A stretch of DNA of 64,000 nt, taken from assembly GCF_005239225.2 (NCBI RefSeq), contig NC_133299.1:6514967-6578966 (forward strand), in the 5' to 3' direction. Below are positions 1 through 12,390 of this stretch, in pieces (positions within the stretch are counted from its first letter, which is position 1; the number at the start of each line of letters is the position of its first letter). The DNA is from Populus alba. Lineage: Eukaryota; Streptophyta; Magnoliopsida; Malpighiales; Salicaceae. The notes beneath the pieces were generated by a model, which saw only the letters and a program-made list of their open reading frames with translations, ran no database searches and was not told the DNA's origin. A program made the translations under genes and the position numbers.

Positions 1-857
1 GTGGTCTGATTTTTTACGTTAAGTAGTAGTGAGTCTTGTCATCAATATACAAAGAAAAAGAAGGACAAGACACACTTATTCACCCTTGCATAATGAAAGG
101 ATAAAAGCACTATGGAATTTCTTTAGAGATTTAGCAAGGAAAAGCTCAACATGATGAATCTATTATAACTCATTACCACTAAAACATTAGTATAGTCTAA
201 AGTCTAAAACCACTTATTATAGGAATGATGTATACTTTTCTTGACATAAATCTCCTCAATATGAAACAAGCAATGAAGAATCATATTTTAGTAGAAGAAT
301 TAAGTGTTACCAAATAGGGACATTTTTATTTTCAAATAGTAGAATCTCTACAATGCTATCATTCTCCCACTAGAACATCCAAAAGAATCACCAAAAGACA
401 CATTTGTGATTGCTTAACATTCCTTGAGCTATTAATCATGCATCTAATCACCACACATACTAAAGTGCTAGATGCAATTAAAATGAAATAATTTATATAA
501 TATCCTCCTTTCAAGAAAAACAATATGAACATGAGGAACTCTAATAATTTCTGCCTTTTCACTGTGACCATATATGTAACATTAAGAAGTGTCATGCACT
601 TAATAAAGAGATAAGAAAAAAAAAAAGATTGATTGTTGGAGGCCACCTCTAATAATTTGTGAGAAAGAAAAAGGAAATCAAATAATAAAAAAAAAGTTTA
701 CACACTTGATGAGTTATTTAAGATCACATAATCTCCAGATTATCTCTCAAAATTATAGTTTTATCTTTTGAATTTTTTAATAAAATAGTAGTGTTTCTCC
801 ATGAAAATCTCTGTGAAAATTTTTTCATATCTCCATTCAAATCTTTTGGGTTCCTGT
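1..857. other. AT-rich intergenic DNA, nothing recognised
   Basis: No open frame here resembles a known protein. The stretch is AT-rich with short A and T runs and no tRNA or splice pattern I can support. It may be the outer part of the repeat-bearing sequence that follows. Confidence 0.4.
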
Positions 858-1108
858 GACCATTTACCTCTAAAATGATTAGAGATCTTTCTCCAGGTCA
901 CTGCCAAAAGGATTAGGAATCCTTTTCTAAGACTTCACGACTACTTACCTTTAAAAAGATTAGAGATTCCTCTCCATATCTCTTTCAAAAGTATAAAAAA
1001 TCCTTCTCCAAGTCCCTATGACCACTTATATCTAATAGGATTAAGACCTTTCTCCATATCTCTATGAATAGTTATCTGCAAAATGATTGGGGATTCTTCT
1101 CTAGTCTT
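858..1108. repeat. 81-bp tandem repeat, three degenerate copies
   Basis: The motif GACCACTTACCTCTAAAA followed by GATTAGAGATTCCTCTCC recurs at 858, 939 and 1020, exactly 81 bp apart both times. Copies differ by scattered substitutions, so the duplication is not recent. The downstream sequence to about 1,350 resembles an LTR (TATA-like and pyrimidine-rich stretches), but I cannot assign a family. Confidence 0.6.
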
Positions 1109-1985
1109 TATGACTCCTCATAGACACTTCTTGCTAAAATGCGTTCTTAAACGCATAAAGAGACCATATTATTTACTTTTATACTCACTTCTTATTATTA
1201 AACTGCTTTTTTTAAAATAAGCAAGACAATTAAACCCTTATCTCTCTTGTATAAATATTAAAAAAAATTACAAGAAGACATCCCATGTAGGCATTTAAAC
1301 AAGAGTAATAAAAATGTAACATCCTCTATATAAAATAAGTTTTCTTCCCTCTACATATGTTAGATAAGTCTTCCAAACATACATATTTAAAAGACTTAGA
1401 ATGGAAAATGATGGTGCATGATTTTTCAAAAAATAATAATAGTAATTCCTTATTATTTAGGCATAAAGTCCAAATGGTCATTTTCCATTATCTCCTTTCT
1501 CTCTTTCTTCTTCTCACATATGGACTTGAGTATACATCACAATGTATTTGCGAGTTTTGATAAGTCAGGAAACAACGCAACGCACCACCTACATGCACCT
1601 AAAATTTTCTATACAGAACAGTCATCTTTCTTCTTGCCAATGGTTATTTCTTACCTACATGTCACCTTATGTGCACTAACTATCACCAACCTTTTCATCG
1701 ATGGCTGAGCCAAACACCACAATCAATGATGAACATCAACCTCTTCATTAATCATTTGTACTATAACTCCATTCACCTTGATATAACTATAACACCAGTC
1801 TTCATGCCTCTATCATATAAGCTGAAATAATTAAGATCTATAAATTTTTTATTAATTCAAAAATGCATATATTTTTTTCTCATTTCTCTCATATATTATT
1901 TCATTTTTAATATTTATTAACTTAATTATCGGATGATTTCTCGTTCTATATAAAAAAAAAAACTTGTTTTTTCAAGAACAATCAA

Positions 1986-2032
<47 letters not shown>

Positions 2033-2514
2033 GTTCACAGCCCATAAAAAGCATGATATATGTCTCAAGTTTTTCACAACTTAATAAGAAAAAACTTGAA
2101 CAAAGAAATGTTTTACCAAAAATCATGCCGTTAAATGCATCAAAATAAAGGAGACCTCGTAAGTCATGGCGGGGTCTCTTCTTGCAATTTGCGAACATTT
2201 TCTACATAATTATCTAATAGTTAATTGAATTCTAGCTCTCAAAATTCTCAATCCTCACCAAATTCCTGAATTCTCAAATGAGCCAAAAACCTGCCCACTT
2301 CATGATAACGCACTAGATGCTAGAGTTAGGCATGCAACCAAGGTCCCACAGCTTAGATCCCACGTACCACACCCTAAAAAAAGCACTTTTGTTAATTTTG
2401 CACACTGGACCCCACCTTTCTTTTTAAAAAAAGGAGTTTGGTTTGGACTCTAGCTAAAAATTTCAGAAATGGACCCTGCTTCCCAGCCTCCTGTACACGC
2501 GTCGGGCAAACGAA
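1109..2514. other. Intergenic DNA without recognisable gene
   Basis: This is AT-rich sequence with several short frames of fewer than 100 codons that lack any recognisable motif. A long TA microsatellite lies inside it. Frames running through the microsatellite translate to Ile-Tyr repeats and are not genes. Confidence 0.4.
1988..2029. repeat. (TA)n microsatellite
   Basis: Uninterrupted TA dinucleotide run of about 42 bp. Confidence 0.95.
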
Positions 2515-2698
2515 ATATGGAAAATTAGTTGTTTTTTAAACTATTTTTTATTTAAAAATTTATAAAAATAGTATTTTTTATTTTTTAAAATTTATTTTTA
2601 ATATTAAGTCATAAAAATTTAAAAATATTCCAAAAAAAATTAAATTCAACTAAAAAGATTTTTTAAAATTTTTATAAAATACAATTTTTAACACAGAC
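2515..2698. repeat. AT-rich MITE-like dispersed repeat, copy 1
   Basis: T/A-rich block containing the family signature: TTTATTTAAAAAT, then a run of TTTTTAAAATTTATTTTTAATAT, then a segment of the type 'aagtcataaaaatttaaaaatattcc'. The same layout recurs at about 3.2, 3.7, 12.2, 34.6, 35.1 and 37.6 kb in either orientation. Similar sequences are abundant in poplar intergenic DNA (from memory). Boundaries are approximate. Confidence 0.5.
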
Positions 2699-3199
2699 GA
2701 ACAGTTGCTGAGCCTTGAGTTCTCTCTATTTTCTTCTTCCAAATAGATTCGCCTCCCCTTGTTTTTAGAAAAAAAAAAAAAAAAAAAAACTCCTCTTTTT
2801 CCTCGTCATGGCCCCCACCACTCAATAAAACGTCCAAGAATTGAAGGGACCCACGTGTTAAGAAAAGGAGCCAATAGGAGCAGAGTCTGGGTCTCTTGGG
2901 CAACTACTGCTTTGCCTTTATCTTTAACTGCTATTGCTATATATCTCTTATCTCCAAGCTTGTCTTTGTCGGCTTTTATGATGGATTGAGCGAAGACACT
3001 TGTCCAACGCTGATAGCATTTCGCCTATTTGTCCCTTCCTGGCTTTTGTCTTGCCACGTCAGCATCGTATGTCTTTCTATCCAAATTGACCGCGTAGCCC
3101 TCCTACAGATTCTTTTTCATAGAGCTTTACGAAGTTATTATGTGTCAATTGTCGGCACTTTTGAGTCATTTTCGGGCAGTACAGGTTTTTATGGTTAAT
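2699..3199. other. Locally GC-richer single-copy-looking stretch, possible promoter remnant
   Basis: The base composition is more balanced than in the flanks. It contains a G-box-like CCACGTGT at 2851-2858 and a CCAAT at 2871. A 100-codon open frame at 2896-3198 on the plus strand has no motif I recognise. It could be a host promoter or an untranslated exon fragment. MITE-like repeats flank it on both sides. Confidence 0.25.
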
Positions 3200-3395
3200 T
3201 GGTGTTTAAAATTGTGTTGGTTGGTTATTTTTTTAAATATTTTTTATTTAAAAATATATTAAAATAATATTTTTAATTTTTTTTATATTAGCATGTAAAA
3301 CAATCCAAAGCTATATAAAAAAATTAATTTTTTTTAAAAAAATTAAAATTTTAAAAATACTTTAGAATAAAAAAACAAACATTTAGAACTTATAA
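3200..3395. repeat. AT-rich MITE-like dispersed repeat, copy 2
   Basis: Same signature as copy 1: 'tttaaatattttttatttaaaaa', then 'atattaaaataatatttttaa', then 'agcatgtaaaacaatcc'. Boundaries are approximate. Confidence 0.55.
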
Positions 3396-3675
3396 TATTA
3401 AGGCAGAAGGCCGACGTGGAATGATATGTATGAAATAAAAAATTTATTTTTAAAAAAATAGCTAAGGGGGTCTAATTTTACTTTCTCAATTTCGTTAGAA
3501 AGCAAATAATTCCTTGAAAAATCATGTTTTCTTAGGAAATTATATTTTTATGACATAAAATCTCCCAAAACTAAGTTGCAACTCCATATTCTTCTATTGA
3601 GTAAACACCATATAACATGTAAAATTTCATGAAAGAACTACAATTTAATCGAGTTGAAATTGCTAGAACAAAATA

Positions 3676-3890
3676 TGGTGTTTAAAACCCTGTTTGTTTT
3701 TGTATTTTAAAAATATTTTTTTAAAAAAATAAAAAAATTATATTTTTTTTACTTTAAATTAATATTTTTTTTAATGTTTTCAGATAATTTGATATACTGA
3801 TATCAAAAATAATTTTAAAATATAAAAATATTATTTTAATATATTTTTCACATAAAAAATATTTTAAAAATTACTTTCTCAAAAATCTCT
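3676..3890. repeat. AT-rich MITE-like dispersed repeat, copy 3 (inverted)
   Basis: Reverse-oriented family member, recognised by 'gatatactgatatcaaaaa', 'taattttaaaatataaaaat' and 'attattttaatatatttttc'. Confidence 0.6.
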
Positions 3891-4810
3891 AAGCCATTCT
3901 CCTCAATGAGAAGAGTTGCAAAATTCTGGGCTCTAATCTCACCTCTAGTGCCTGAAAGTCAAAAGAAAAAAAGAGGTAACGTGTTGCAAGTATGGCATAA
4001 GGAATAGGGGCAACAAGCTCAATTCTTGCTACCAATTATTCTTGTACGCTTAATTAATTAGCTGATGTCATACAAGTGTATATTAACAAATAATTAATTT
4101 ATGAAATAATTAATAGTTTTCACACATTTACTTTGTCTGCCCAAGTCGTCTTCCCGGATCAGGATCACCGGTCAAACTCTTATTACAAAACAATCTTTGT
4201 TTACAAGGTTCAACAATATCAACGGTGGAGATTCGATGAGTTGGAGAAGACGTGCACGGATGAGTTGCTGATGATTGCTTCTTCGGATGGGTGTTAGTAC
4301 GTGATTGGATGATGACGTGATACGCACGCAGTATCAGCATCCTTTACAAGCGACAAAAAAATCCATTGTGAAATCATTTATTTTTTTGAATATATAAGCT
4401 ATCGAGAGATATCCACGCAGAGATGTGGAGCGTCCCAAACACGGTCCATTTGAAAGGGATAGAAGTGGTGCTGTCAAAGATTTTGACATTTCGGCGAGTA
4501 CAAGCTTGTGCACGGGAGTCACAGATGATCCTCCCAATAACGTGACTATCACACTGAACGTAGCAGAGCACAGGATCTTCTGTGTGAAAGTGATTTTCTA
4601 ATACATGAGAATGCCCTCGAAATTCCAGAGTTTTTTTTTTTTAAAAACAAAAAAACAAAATCAACACAATAACAACAACAACAACTAAATTTAAAAAAAT
4701 AACACAATTTAGTGAGTTGCATGTTAAATTTTGAATCAAATACTCCTTTATAGCATCCTAACACCATCCAAATATTGGGATGATTTTGATTTGATGAGCG
4801 CCATATTCTC
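3891..4810. other. Intergenic stretch with a GC-richer core (about 4130-4600)
   Basis: The core is GC-richer and low in simple repeats. Read on the minus strand it holds ACGT-core elements (ATCACGTCA, ATCACGTAC) and a TATATATTC, which is compatible with a host promoter. Three short overlapping minus-strand frames at 4128-4815 have no recognisable domain. No exon or intron pair could be supported. Confidence 0.25.
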
Positions 4811-7100
4811 CCCACAAGTTAGGATGATTTTAGTACAGGTCCAACCATAAGTTAAGGGGATTTTTAGATATAGTTAAATGATATGCTTTAATATTATGAG
4901 ACTTATAAATTTAGTGTAAGTTAAATTAAATTACAATGTTATGTTAATTATGAATTAAGAGTAATTATGAATTATGAATTTTGATGAATTGTGAATTAAA
5001 AAGTGTGTTAAATTGTGAATTGTGTTGAGTATTGAATTGTTGGGCTATTTTTTCATAGCAGGAAGTTAAGAGACTGGTACAACAACCCAGTTGTATTTTT
5101 TTATTATAAGCTTTATGGTGCTTCTCATATTTTGTATATACTCTTTGGGGTATGTTAATCCATCATAATTATCTAGGCTAGATTTTGCAAGGATATAATC
5201 TTTAAAAAGAAAAGCGTGTAATATTCTATGATAAGGTAGAGTTTCTTCTAGTTGATAGGGATTGTGCCTATTCTCAAGAACTCATAGAGTTATTAATCTA
5301 TTTTCATGTTGAAGTCTTTTTTTTTTTAAGAAGTGTTTGAGTTAGATACAGATGGAGATCGATGGATATAACTAAATATTCATTTAGAGCATCCAATATG
5401 GAAACACTTTCTATGGTGAGTGCAACTCGAGCTAAGGTGATTTTAGTCTTAACACTCTACAAGTGTCACATTTTGTCCACAAGTTGGGATGATTTTGGTG
5501 CAGGCCCATCCATAAGCTAAGAGGATTCTTAGATGTAGTAAAATGATATGCTTTAATGTTATGGGACTTATGAATTTAGTTTAAGTTAAATTTATGTTAA
5601 TTATGAATTGAGCTTAATTATAAATTATGAATTTTGATGAATTGTGAATTAAAAAGGGTGTTGAATTGTGAATTGTGTTGAGTATTGAATTGTTGGATTG
5701 TTTTTTCATGGCAAAGAATTGTCTAGGCTAGATTTTAAGAAGATATAATCTTTGGAAGGATAAGTGTGCAATATTCTATGATAATGTAAAGATTCTTCTA
5801 GTTGATGGGGATTGTATTTATTCTCAAGAATCATAGAGTTACTAATCTATTTTCATGTTTAGATATTTTTTTTAAGAAGTGTTTGAGTTAGATTCAGATG
5901 GAGATCGATGAATATAACTAGATATTTATTTAAAGCATCCAATATGGGAACACTTTGTATGGTGAGTGCAACTTGAGCTGGGGTGATTTTAGTTTTGACA
6001 CCTCTAAAAACGTTACATTTTGTCCACAAGTTGGGATGATTTTAGTGCAAGCTCGTTCATAAGCTAAGGAGATTTTTAGATGTAGTTAAATGATATGCTT
6101 AAATGTCATGGGACTTATGAATTTAGTCTAAGTTAAATTAAATTACAATGTTATGTTAATTATGAATTGAGCTTAATTATAAATTGTGAATTTTGATGAA
6201 TTGTGAATTAAAAAGGGTGTTAATTGTGAATTGTGTTAAGTATTGAATTGTTGGATTGTTTTTTCATGGCAAGGAATTGTCTAGGCTAGATTTTACGAAG
6301 TATAATATTTGGAAAGAGAAGTGTGAAATATTCTATGATAAGGTAAAGATTCTTCTAGTTGATGGAGATTGTACTTATTCTTAAGAATACATAGAGTTAT
6401 TAATCTATTTTCATGTTTAGATATTTTTTTTTAAATGTTTGAGTTAGATTCAGATGGAGATCGATGGATATAATTGGATCTTTAATTAGAGCATCCAATA
6501 GGGGAACACTTTTTATAGTGAGTGCAACTCGAGTTGGGGTGATTTTAGTTTTGACACCTTTAAGAGCGCTACATTTTATCAAGAAGTTGAGATGATTTTG
6601 GTGTAGGCCTGTCCATAAACTAGGGGGATTTTTAGATGTAGTTAAATGATATGCTTTAATATTATAGGACTTATGAATTTAGTTTAAGTTAAATTAAATT
6701 ACAATGTTATGTTAATTATGAATTGAGCTTAATTATGAATTGTGAATTTTGATGAATTGTGAATTAAAAAGTGCTAAATTGTGAATTGTGTTTAGTATTG
6801 AATTGTTGGGTTGTTTTTTCATGGAAATAAATTGTCTAGGCTAGATTTTACAAAGATATAATCTTTGAAAAGAGAAATGTGCAATATTTTATGATGAGGT
6901 AGAAATTCTTCTAGTTGATGGGGATTGTACTTATTCTCGAGAACTCATAGAGTTATTAATCTATTTTCATGTTTAGGTCTTTTTTTTTTTGTTGAAGAAG
7001 TGTATGAGTTAGATTTAGAGGAGATTGATGGATATAGCTGGATCTTTATTTAGAGCATCCAATTTAAGAACACTTTTTATGATGAGTGCAACTCATTTTG
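4811..7100. repeat. Tandem array of about 550-bp units, four copies
   Basis: The landmark CCACAAGTTGGGATGATTTT recurs at about 4811, 5477, 6024 and 6579, giving spacings of 666, 547 and 555 bp; the last unit decays near 7100. Each unit carries the same ordered landmarks: 'aaatgatatgctttaatgt', a block of repeated 'gaattgtgaatt', 'ttgtctaggctagatttta', 'attcttctagttgatgggga', and 'gttagattcagatggagatc'. The first unit has about 110 extra bases around 5060-5165. Units look roughly 85-90 percent alike. Short minus-strand frames of about 60 codons recur in the units but carry stops. I do not recognise the family; it could be a small satellite or tandem duplicates of a retroelement segment. Confidence 0.8.
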
Positions 7101-9118
7101 AGTGTAGAAATAAAAAAGTTTTTCTTACCTATTTGGTTCCATACCATTCTGCCTTGTTTCTTTAGGTATTAGAGTTATCTTAGTGTACTTAGTGATGCAT
7201 CAATGAAAGTTTGTTATTATGTAAGAGATACAATTGTATAGTTATAATAATATCATTGAACATCTGTACCTAATGAGAGAGTTATTGGAGACCTAGGAAA
7301 GCTAGTATACCTATTGTAAGATAGTTATTCTTTCTTATCTTGCAATTTTGTCTACTAAATGAAAGAGTTTCAATGATAATAAAAAGGAATGAAATACCTT
7401 TTGCTAACTTTTCCCTAAATGATGGTATTGATGAAGTGCATGTGAAGAGAGAGAGAGAGAGAAAGAGAGAGTACAATAAGAATAATGTAATGGAGTTTTA
7501 GGTCTAAACTAGTGTTGGTCCTTTTTAGTTTTTTTTTTCTTTGGGTTTTAACTATGATTACCTAATGAATTTATAGACCTAACTCACATCATGAAGAGTG
7601 AAGAAAACTAACATATCACTATTCAATGAGTTGGTGCTCACCATTGGTTTGTGGAGCTAGTAATTCATCAAAGGAGAAAATAGAGTTTAAATGCTAATTA
7701 ATACCTTTTGGATAAGAAAAAATCATTGGCTAGCCATAAGGCGTGTTGTGCGCATATTGCATAATGCATTTTGTTTATAGAAACTGGAAAATATTGGGTT
7801 GTGTGCCATGCTTGATGAGGAAAAAAAAGAGAAAGAGAGAGAGAGAGAAAGAGAAAAGAGAAAATCTAGGCTAGAAATCCTAAGTCTATAAATAAAAAGA
7901 GAAGAGAGAGAGAAAGAGAGAGAGAGAAAATTACAACCATCTAGGCCCGAGTTTTATATTTTTTTTATACATAGCATGGGCATTACATGTGCCATGTACG
8001 TGAGCACACCACCACTTTTAAACGGAGCATGTAGCTCACTCTGGCCTTGGATTGTGGTCTTCTTTGATGTTTTTATATTATTCTTATCATGATGATTCCA
8101 TCAATATGAGAAGTACCATCTTCATAGCTACGGTGTGTCCTTGACATCCCATTTTTTCTTTACATATTTTTCTATTCAATTTCTTCATTTTTTCCCCTCA
8201 TTCTCTTCAGCTCTGCATGTACACACAAATCCACTCGGTCATGCAATTCTAACTATCACTCCTCTGTATGTATTTTGTGACAACTCCTAATTATTTAGGT
8301 TCGTACCAAACAATTATGATTGCTAGTTGTTTCTAGTTGTTTGGGTCTGGCTCAAATGGTTGAAATTTTTTTCTTAAGAAAATATTTATGCACCATCAAA
8401 TGCTAACATAAATGTATAGATAAATCTTTTTTAGTTTTCTTTTTTTTTATTGGAAAAAAAATAAAGATTGAGGTTTATCAGGAAATAAAGAAATGTAAAT
8501 AACATTTGAGTTTGAGGAAAAAGGTTTTCATTTGTACACATTAAAGAAATAAACTGAAAAGTAGAGTTATATTTAAAAATATCCTTTAACATACAGTTTT
8601 CTTAAAATTAAAGGATTCGTTATCGGCTGTAACAATAAAGAGCTTGTTAATTTTGGAAGTTTCTATTCTATACCATCACTAGTTCTTATGAAAAAGATCT
8701 TATTAAAGTGATAGATATTTAAGAAGACCTATATACACACCAATTAACAATAAATATTATGACATGTTATGGATAATAGTTATTGAATTTTCAACAAATA
8801 CACATTTATGTGCTCGCATGATAATGCAAGCATATATGCCTCACACCCACATCCAAAATTATATGATTATATCAATCATTATTATTTGATTGCGTAACAT
8901 ACACACACACACATATTAATGGAGACATATGATATTCGTTTTCCCATTCACAAGAAAATAGCACAAGGCAAAATTAAATTTGAAACAAAAATAGGTAAAA
9001 ATATAATGACTCTAATTCTAATGCGAAAAGTTGTTGGAATTTGTTTTAATAAAATGTCATTAATGGAAATATTTAATGTCAAATTTAAAGCGAGGTCCAC
9101 TTACTTTTAAGGTTAAAA
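7101..9118. other. Intergenic DNA with GA microsatellites; possible LTR-like promoter near 7.9 kb
   Basis: No gene is recognised. Purine tracts (GA)n lie at about 7445-7471, 7829-7860 and 7900-7928. At 7888-7896 a CTATAAATA is followed by a long GA-rich leader, a layout seen in retrotransposon LTR promoters, but no matching second LTR was found. Confidence 0.3.
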
Positions 9119-11079
9119 TGTTTTTGGAAATTGTTCTCCAACAATAGCTCATTAACATGGAACATTAACATGATTAAAATAAATTATGAGTGAACGAGAA
9201 ATTAATCTCAAAGAACCATTGGTTGATATATTTTGCTAAAACCTAAGATCCTCTATCCCATAAAGAAATAAAAAAGAGATTTTCTTGTAGTTTATTTAGT
9301 GGGAAGTTGAAAAGTCATAAATTAGACTTAGTAAAGTAGTATTGGTTCACTCCATATACACGCGCTTGGTTTAACATGACTTAACTCGGGCTTGTGCATG
9401 TGCTTAGGCTCAAGGTTCTAGGTCTCAAGTTTGTTTTTTGCTGATCTCTTTTAAACTTGGATTTGAGTTTCTTATAAAATAATTATTTGTCTTATAAGAA
9501 ATTATTTTTTCTAGCCTATTAGTATTTCCAGCCCATGAACAAAGTTTGATAAGTTTTTTCAATAACCTGAAAAGTTTATGGATAGGTTTTTTTAGCTAAA
9601 AAACATTTAAATTAAAGCTAAGACTATCAAGATTAATTATTTTTTTATGATGGGTAATCAAAGATGATAATGAAAGGAGTTAATTATGGTAGTTATTAGA
9701 ATTAGTTTTTTTTTTTTTATCAATTTTGGTTCCAAAATCCACTATAAAAAAAGGGGCTAGTGAAAGAGTTTTTTGCATTATTTTTCTACATTTTACAGCT
9801 CTTCCTTATCTTAGTTTTAGTGTTATTCCATTATGTTTTTAAGCTTTATTTTCCTTCCATTCTTGAGCTTACATTTAGTTTTTGTAGAAAGATACTTGAT
9901 TCAATTTTCTTAGATTCATGGACATTATTTAAAAGTGCATCTAAACAAGGCAATGGTGTTGGAATCTTAGAAAGTTTATTGGAAATATCTTATTTTCACC
10001 ATGTGATGAGCAATAAAGCTTTAATAGTATATATATTTTTAAGTATTTTAACAAGTAAGTACCATTCTTTGTTATAGTTTATATTTTTATATATTACATG
10101 ATTAATATGGATGCTAGGATTATGTATCAATATCTTATGCAAGTTTAATTATATGATTAATATGTATATTAGAATCTTTATATGATATTTTAGTAATTTT
10201 AAATAGCAATATTAAGACTTTATTTTTAATAGACTTTGTTTAGTTTATAATGCCTCGTGAAAAACTAGATTAATTGTTAAAAATGATATTAACATCTTTA
10301 AATTTTAAATTATAGTTTGACTTCTTTTTAGTTTGCTATATTCACACATGTAGATATTCTTTTAAACTAAACAATTTAATCCACAATCTTTGTTTACTAT
10401 ATAGATTTATGACCTTTAGTTTAATTTTAAAAGGTTGTTAGATATTTTTGTTTTAAAGTTAAAGTTTATCTTCTAAACTTTGTGTACACATGTAATTTGT
10501 ATGTATTGATGCATGTTAGAATTAAACTGCTAAAAGGTTGTTTTTGTTTGGTATATATTTGTCATATTTGCAAACTTGTATGATACATGTCATGCTAATT
10601 GTTCAATTTGTTTAAACATATTATATTCATATGATACATGTAATAAGGTTAATATATTGATATTATATTCACATGATGCATGTTATAAGTTCAATGGATT
10701 AAACTTCAAGAAATAATAATACAAGATGTTAATTTATCTGACCACCATGAACTTGACAAAGTTCTTGACCGAGAATGTGTCAAAGTTGTCAGATAATGAA
10801 TTCAATTCTACTATTGTGGTAGTTGTTGATGCATGTAATCATAGTAATTTAATGTGCAAGAACTATATCTTCAATAAATTGAAAAATATAGTATATTATA
10901 TGTATAGTTCAATTAAAAATGTTAGGGGACTGTATGAAGCTTTGAAAAAAAAATATAAGACTAAAGATGCTAGTATGAAGAAATTCAAAGTCAATAAAAT
11001 TTTGGTTTGCAAGATGTTTAATTTAAGAACATTAATGGAAAAAAATGAATGTTATAATAAGTTCGGAAGCACCTCATAA
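9119..11079 (+). mobile_element. Truncated Ty1/copia retrotransposon: LTR, leader and gag only
   Basis: An LTR-like start (TGTTTTTGGAAATTG, about 9119) is followed by 'aataaattatgag..cgagaaattaat', which matches 'aataaattacgag..agagaaattaat' near 51.77 kb. A second block around 9920-10110 ('tttaaaagtgcatctaaac', 'gatgttggaatctt'-like sequence, 'aataaagctttaatag', 'tggatgctag') aligns in the same order and orientation with 52.12-52.35 kb. A copia gag segment follows at 10.7-11.08 kb. Protease, integrase and RT are absent, so the element is 3'-truncated. Family membership rests on the gag and on the shared LTR. Confidence 0.55.
10696..11079 (+). pseudogene. Ty1/copia gag (UBN2-type) N-terminal fragment
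   Basis: Gag packages element RNA; only its N-terminal part remains here. The reading frame shows the copia gag pattern 'KMLIYLTTMNLTKFLTEN', then 'VDACNHSNLMCKNYIFNKL', then 'YSSIKNVRGLYEALKKKYKT' and 'DASMKKFKVNKIL', all in the order found in the family. Two in-frame stop codons precede the open stretch that begins at 10,726, within the Phe-Lys-rich start expected of gag. The frame ends at 11,079 where copia similarity is lost. It is non-functional. Confidence 0.7.
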
Positions 11080-12234
11080 CTTATAAAGAGAGACAATTCT
11101 GACGGCTAATTATATACTTAGTAAAATATCCCATATAAAGTTAGAAAAGATACCTCATAAATCATAAAAATATAAAAAATCTTTTTATAAATATTTTAAA
11201 GCATGGGGCTATCTTGCAAATATAATAATACCTAATCCTAAAAAGTTCAAGCGTCGGAGGCTTGGAGCATTGCCTGGGTTGCATTTATATATATCATTTG
11301 TTTTGTAAGTTGAAACTAGTGAATAAACTAATCCCACATTTATTTGGTCATTTCATTTAATTTGTACATATATAATATTGTGAGATTAAACACTATTTAC
11401 CATTGGGTTGTAAATTCTTCTATACATAAAAGAGGTTGAAAGCTGAAATCTTTCAAACAAAAAGGAGATATTAATTAATACCAACTAATCTAAACTAATT
11501 AGCTGAAAATGAGTTTTAATATTATGGGAATGTAATTAAGGAATTGTTGAGACCATAAGCGGACCTCAGCTCGCTCGTGATGCTGACAAGGGGTTCTAGA
11601 TTAATTTGGCAAAGAAATGTCTTCGTCACGAAATAGAAAATGACACAGAAATATACAATGGACGACTGAATCCAAAATATTCCATATATCGAGAAGACAA
11701 GTTCATCGTAGATAAATGATGAAAAGAACAACTAAGAGAATGATACTTGACAATATTAATATGTTATCCTGGGTTTTAGAGACATTCAAAAATTAATAAA
11801 AAAAATTAAGTACTTTTCTGTATTTTTCTAACTAATTTTACCCAATTAGTGATTTAACTTTAATTAATTTTTTTTTTTTTTTTGTGAATCATATCTTTTC
11901 TTCTAATATGGATTTATTAATATTAATTACTGTATGAATATATAAAGCTCACTAATATTAATTCATCTTTAATCATGATCGATCTCTTTGTAATGATTTT
12001 GGTATCATCATTTAGGTCGCTAATGTCATTTAAAGTCAAAAGATTAGAGATATTAATTATGAATTAATGATGAGTTTTTTCTATGCATCGAATTGGTGTT
12101 GGATTTTCTTCGAGGAGGATTAAAGTTAGAAATTAAGGGAAATGGTAAAATTTACCAAGTCAAAGACTCCGCTTCTTTCTTGCTCTCACATTATTCTTTT
12201 CCTATTTTCACGCAACTAAACTTGCTATTTTTTA
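11080..12234. other. Intergenic DNA, nothing recognised
   Basis: AT-rich sequence with a slightly GC-richer patch at 11,540-11,740. A 69-codon minus-strand frame there shows no motif. No splice or RNA structure could be supported. Confidence 0.35.
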
Positions 12235-12390
12235 TTGGAGTATATTAATTGTTATTTTTTTATTTAAAAATATATTTTTATTTTTTAAAAATTATTTTTA
12301 ATATCAACACATCAAAACAATCTAAAATTTACCTAACCTTATTTAAAAACACAATAACAAACATGAGTTAAATTTCATACTAGTTTGTTT
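12235..12390. repeat. AT-rich MITE-like dispersed repeat, copy 4
   Basis: Signature 'tttttttatttaaaaatata', 'tttttaaaaattatttttaa' and 'tatcaacacatcaaaacaat'; same orientation as copies 1 and 2. Confidence 0.6.

Noticed and set aside
2759..2989. Lysine-rich 76-codon frame
   Set aside because: It begins in a poly-A run and has no motif; low-complexity artefact.
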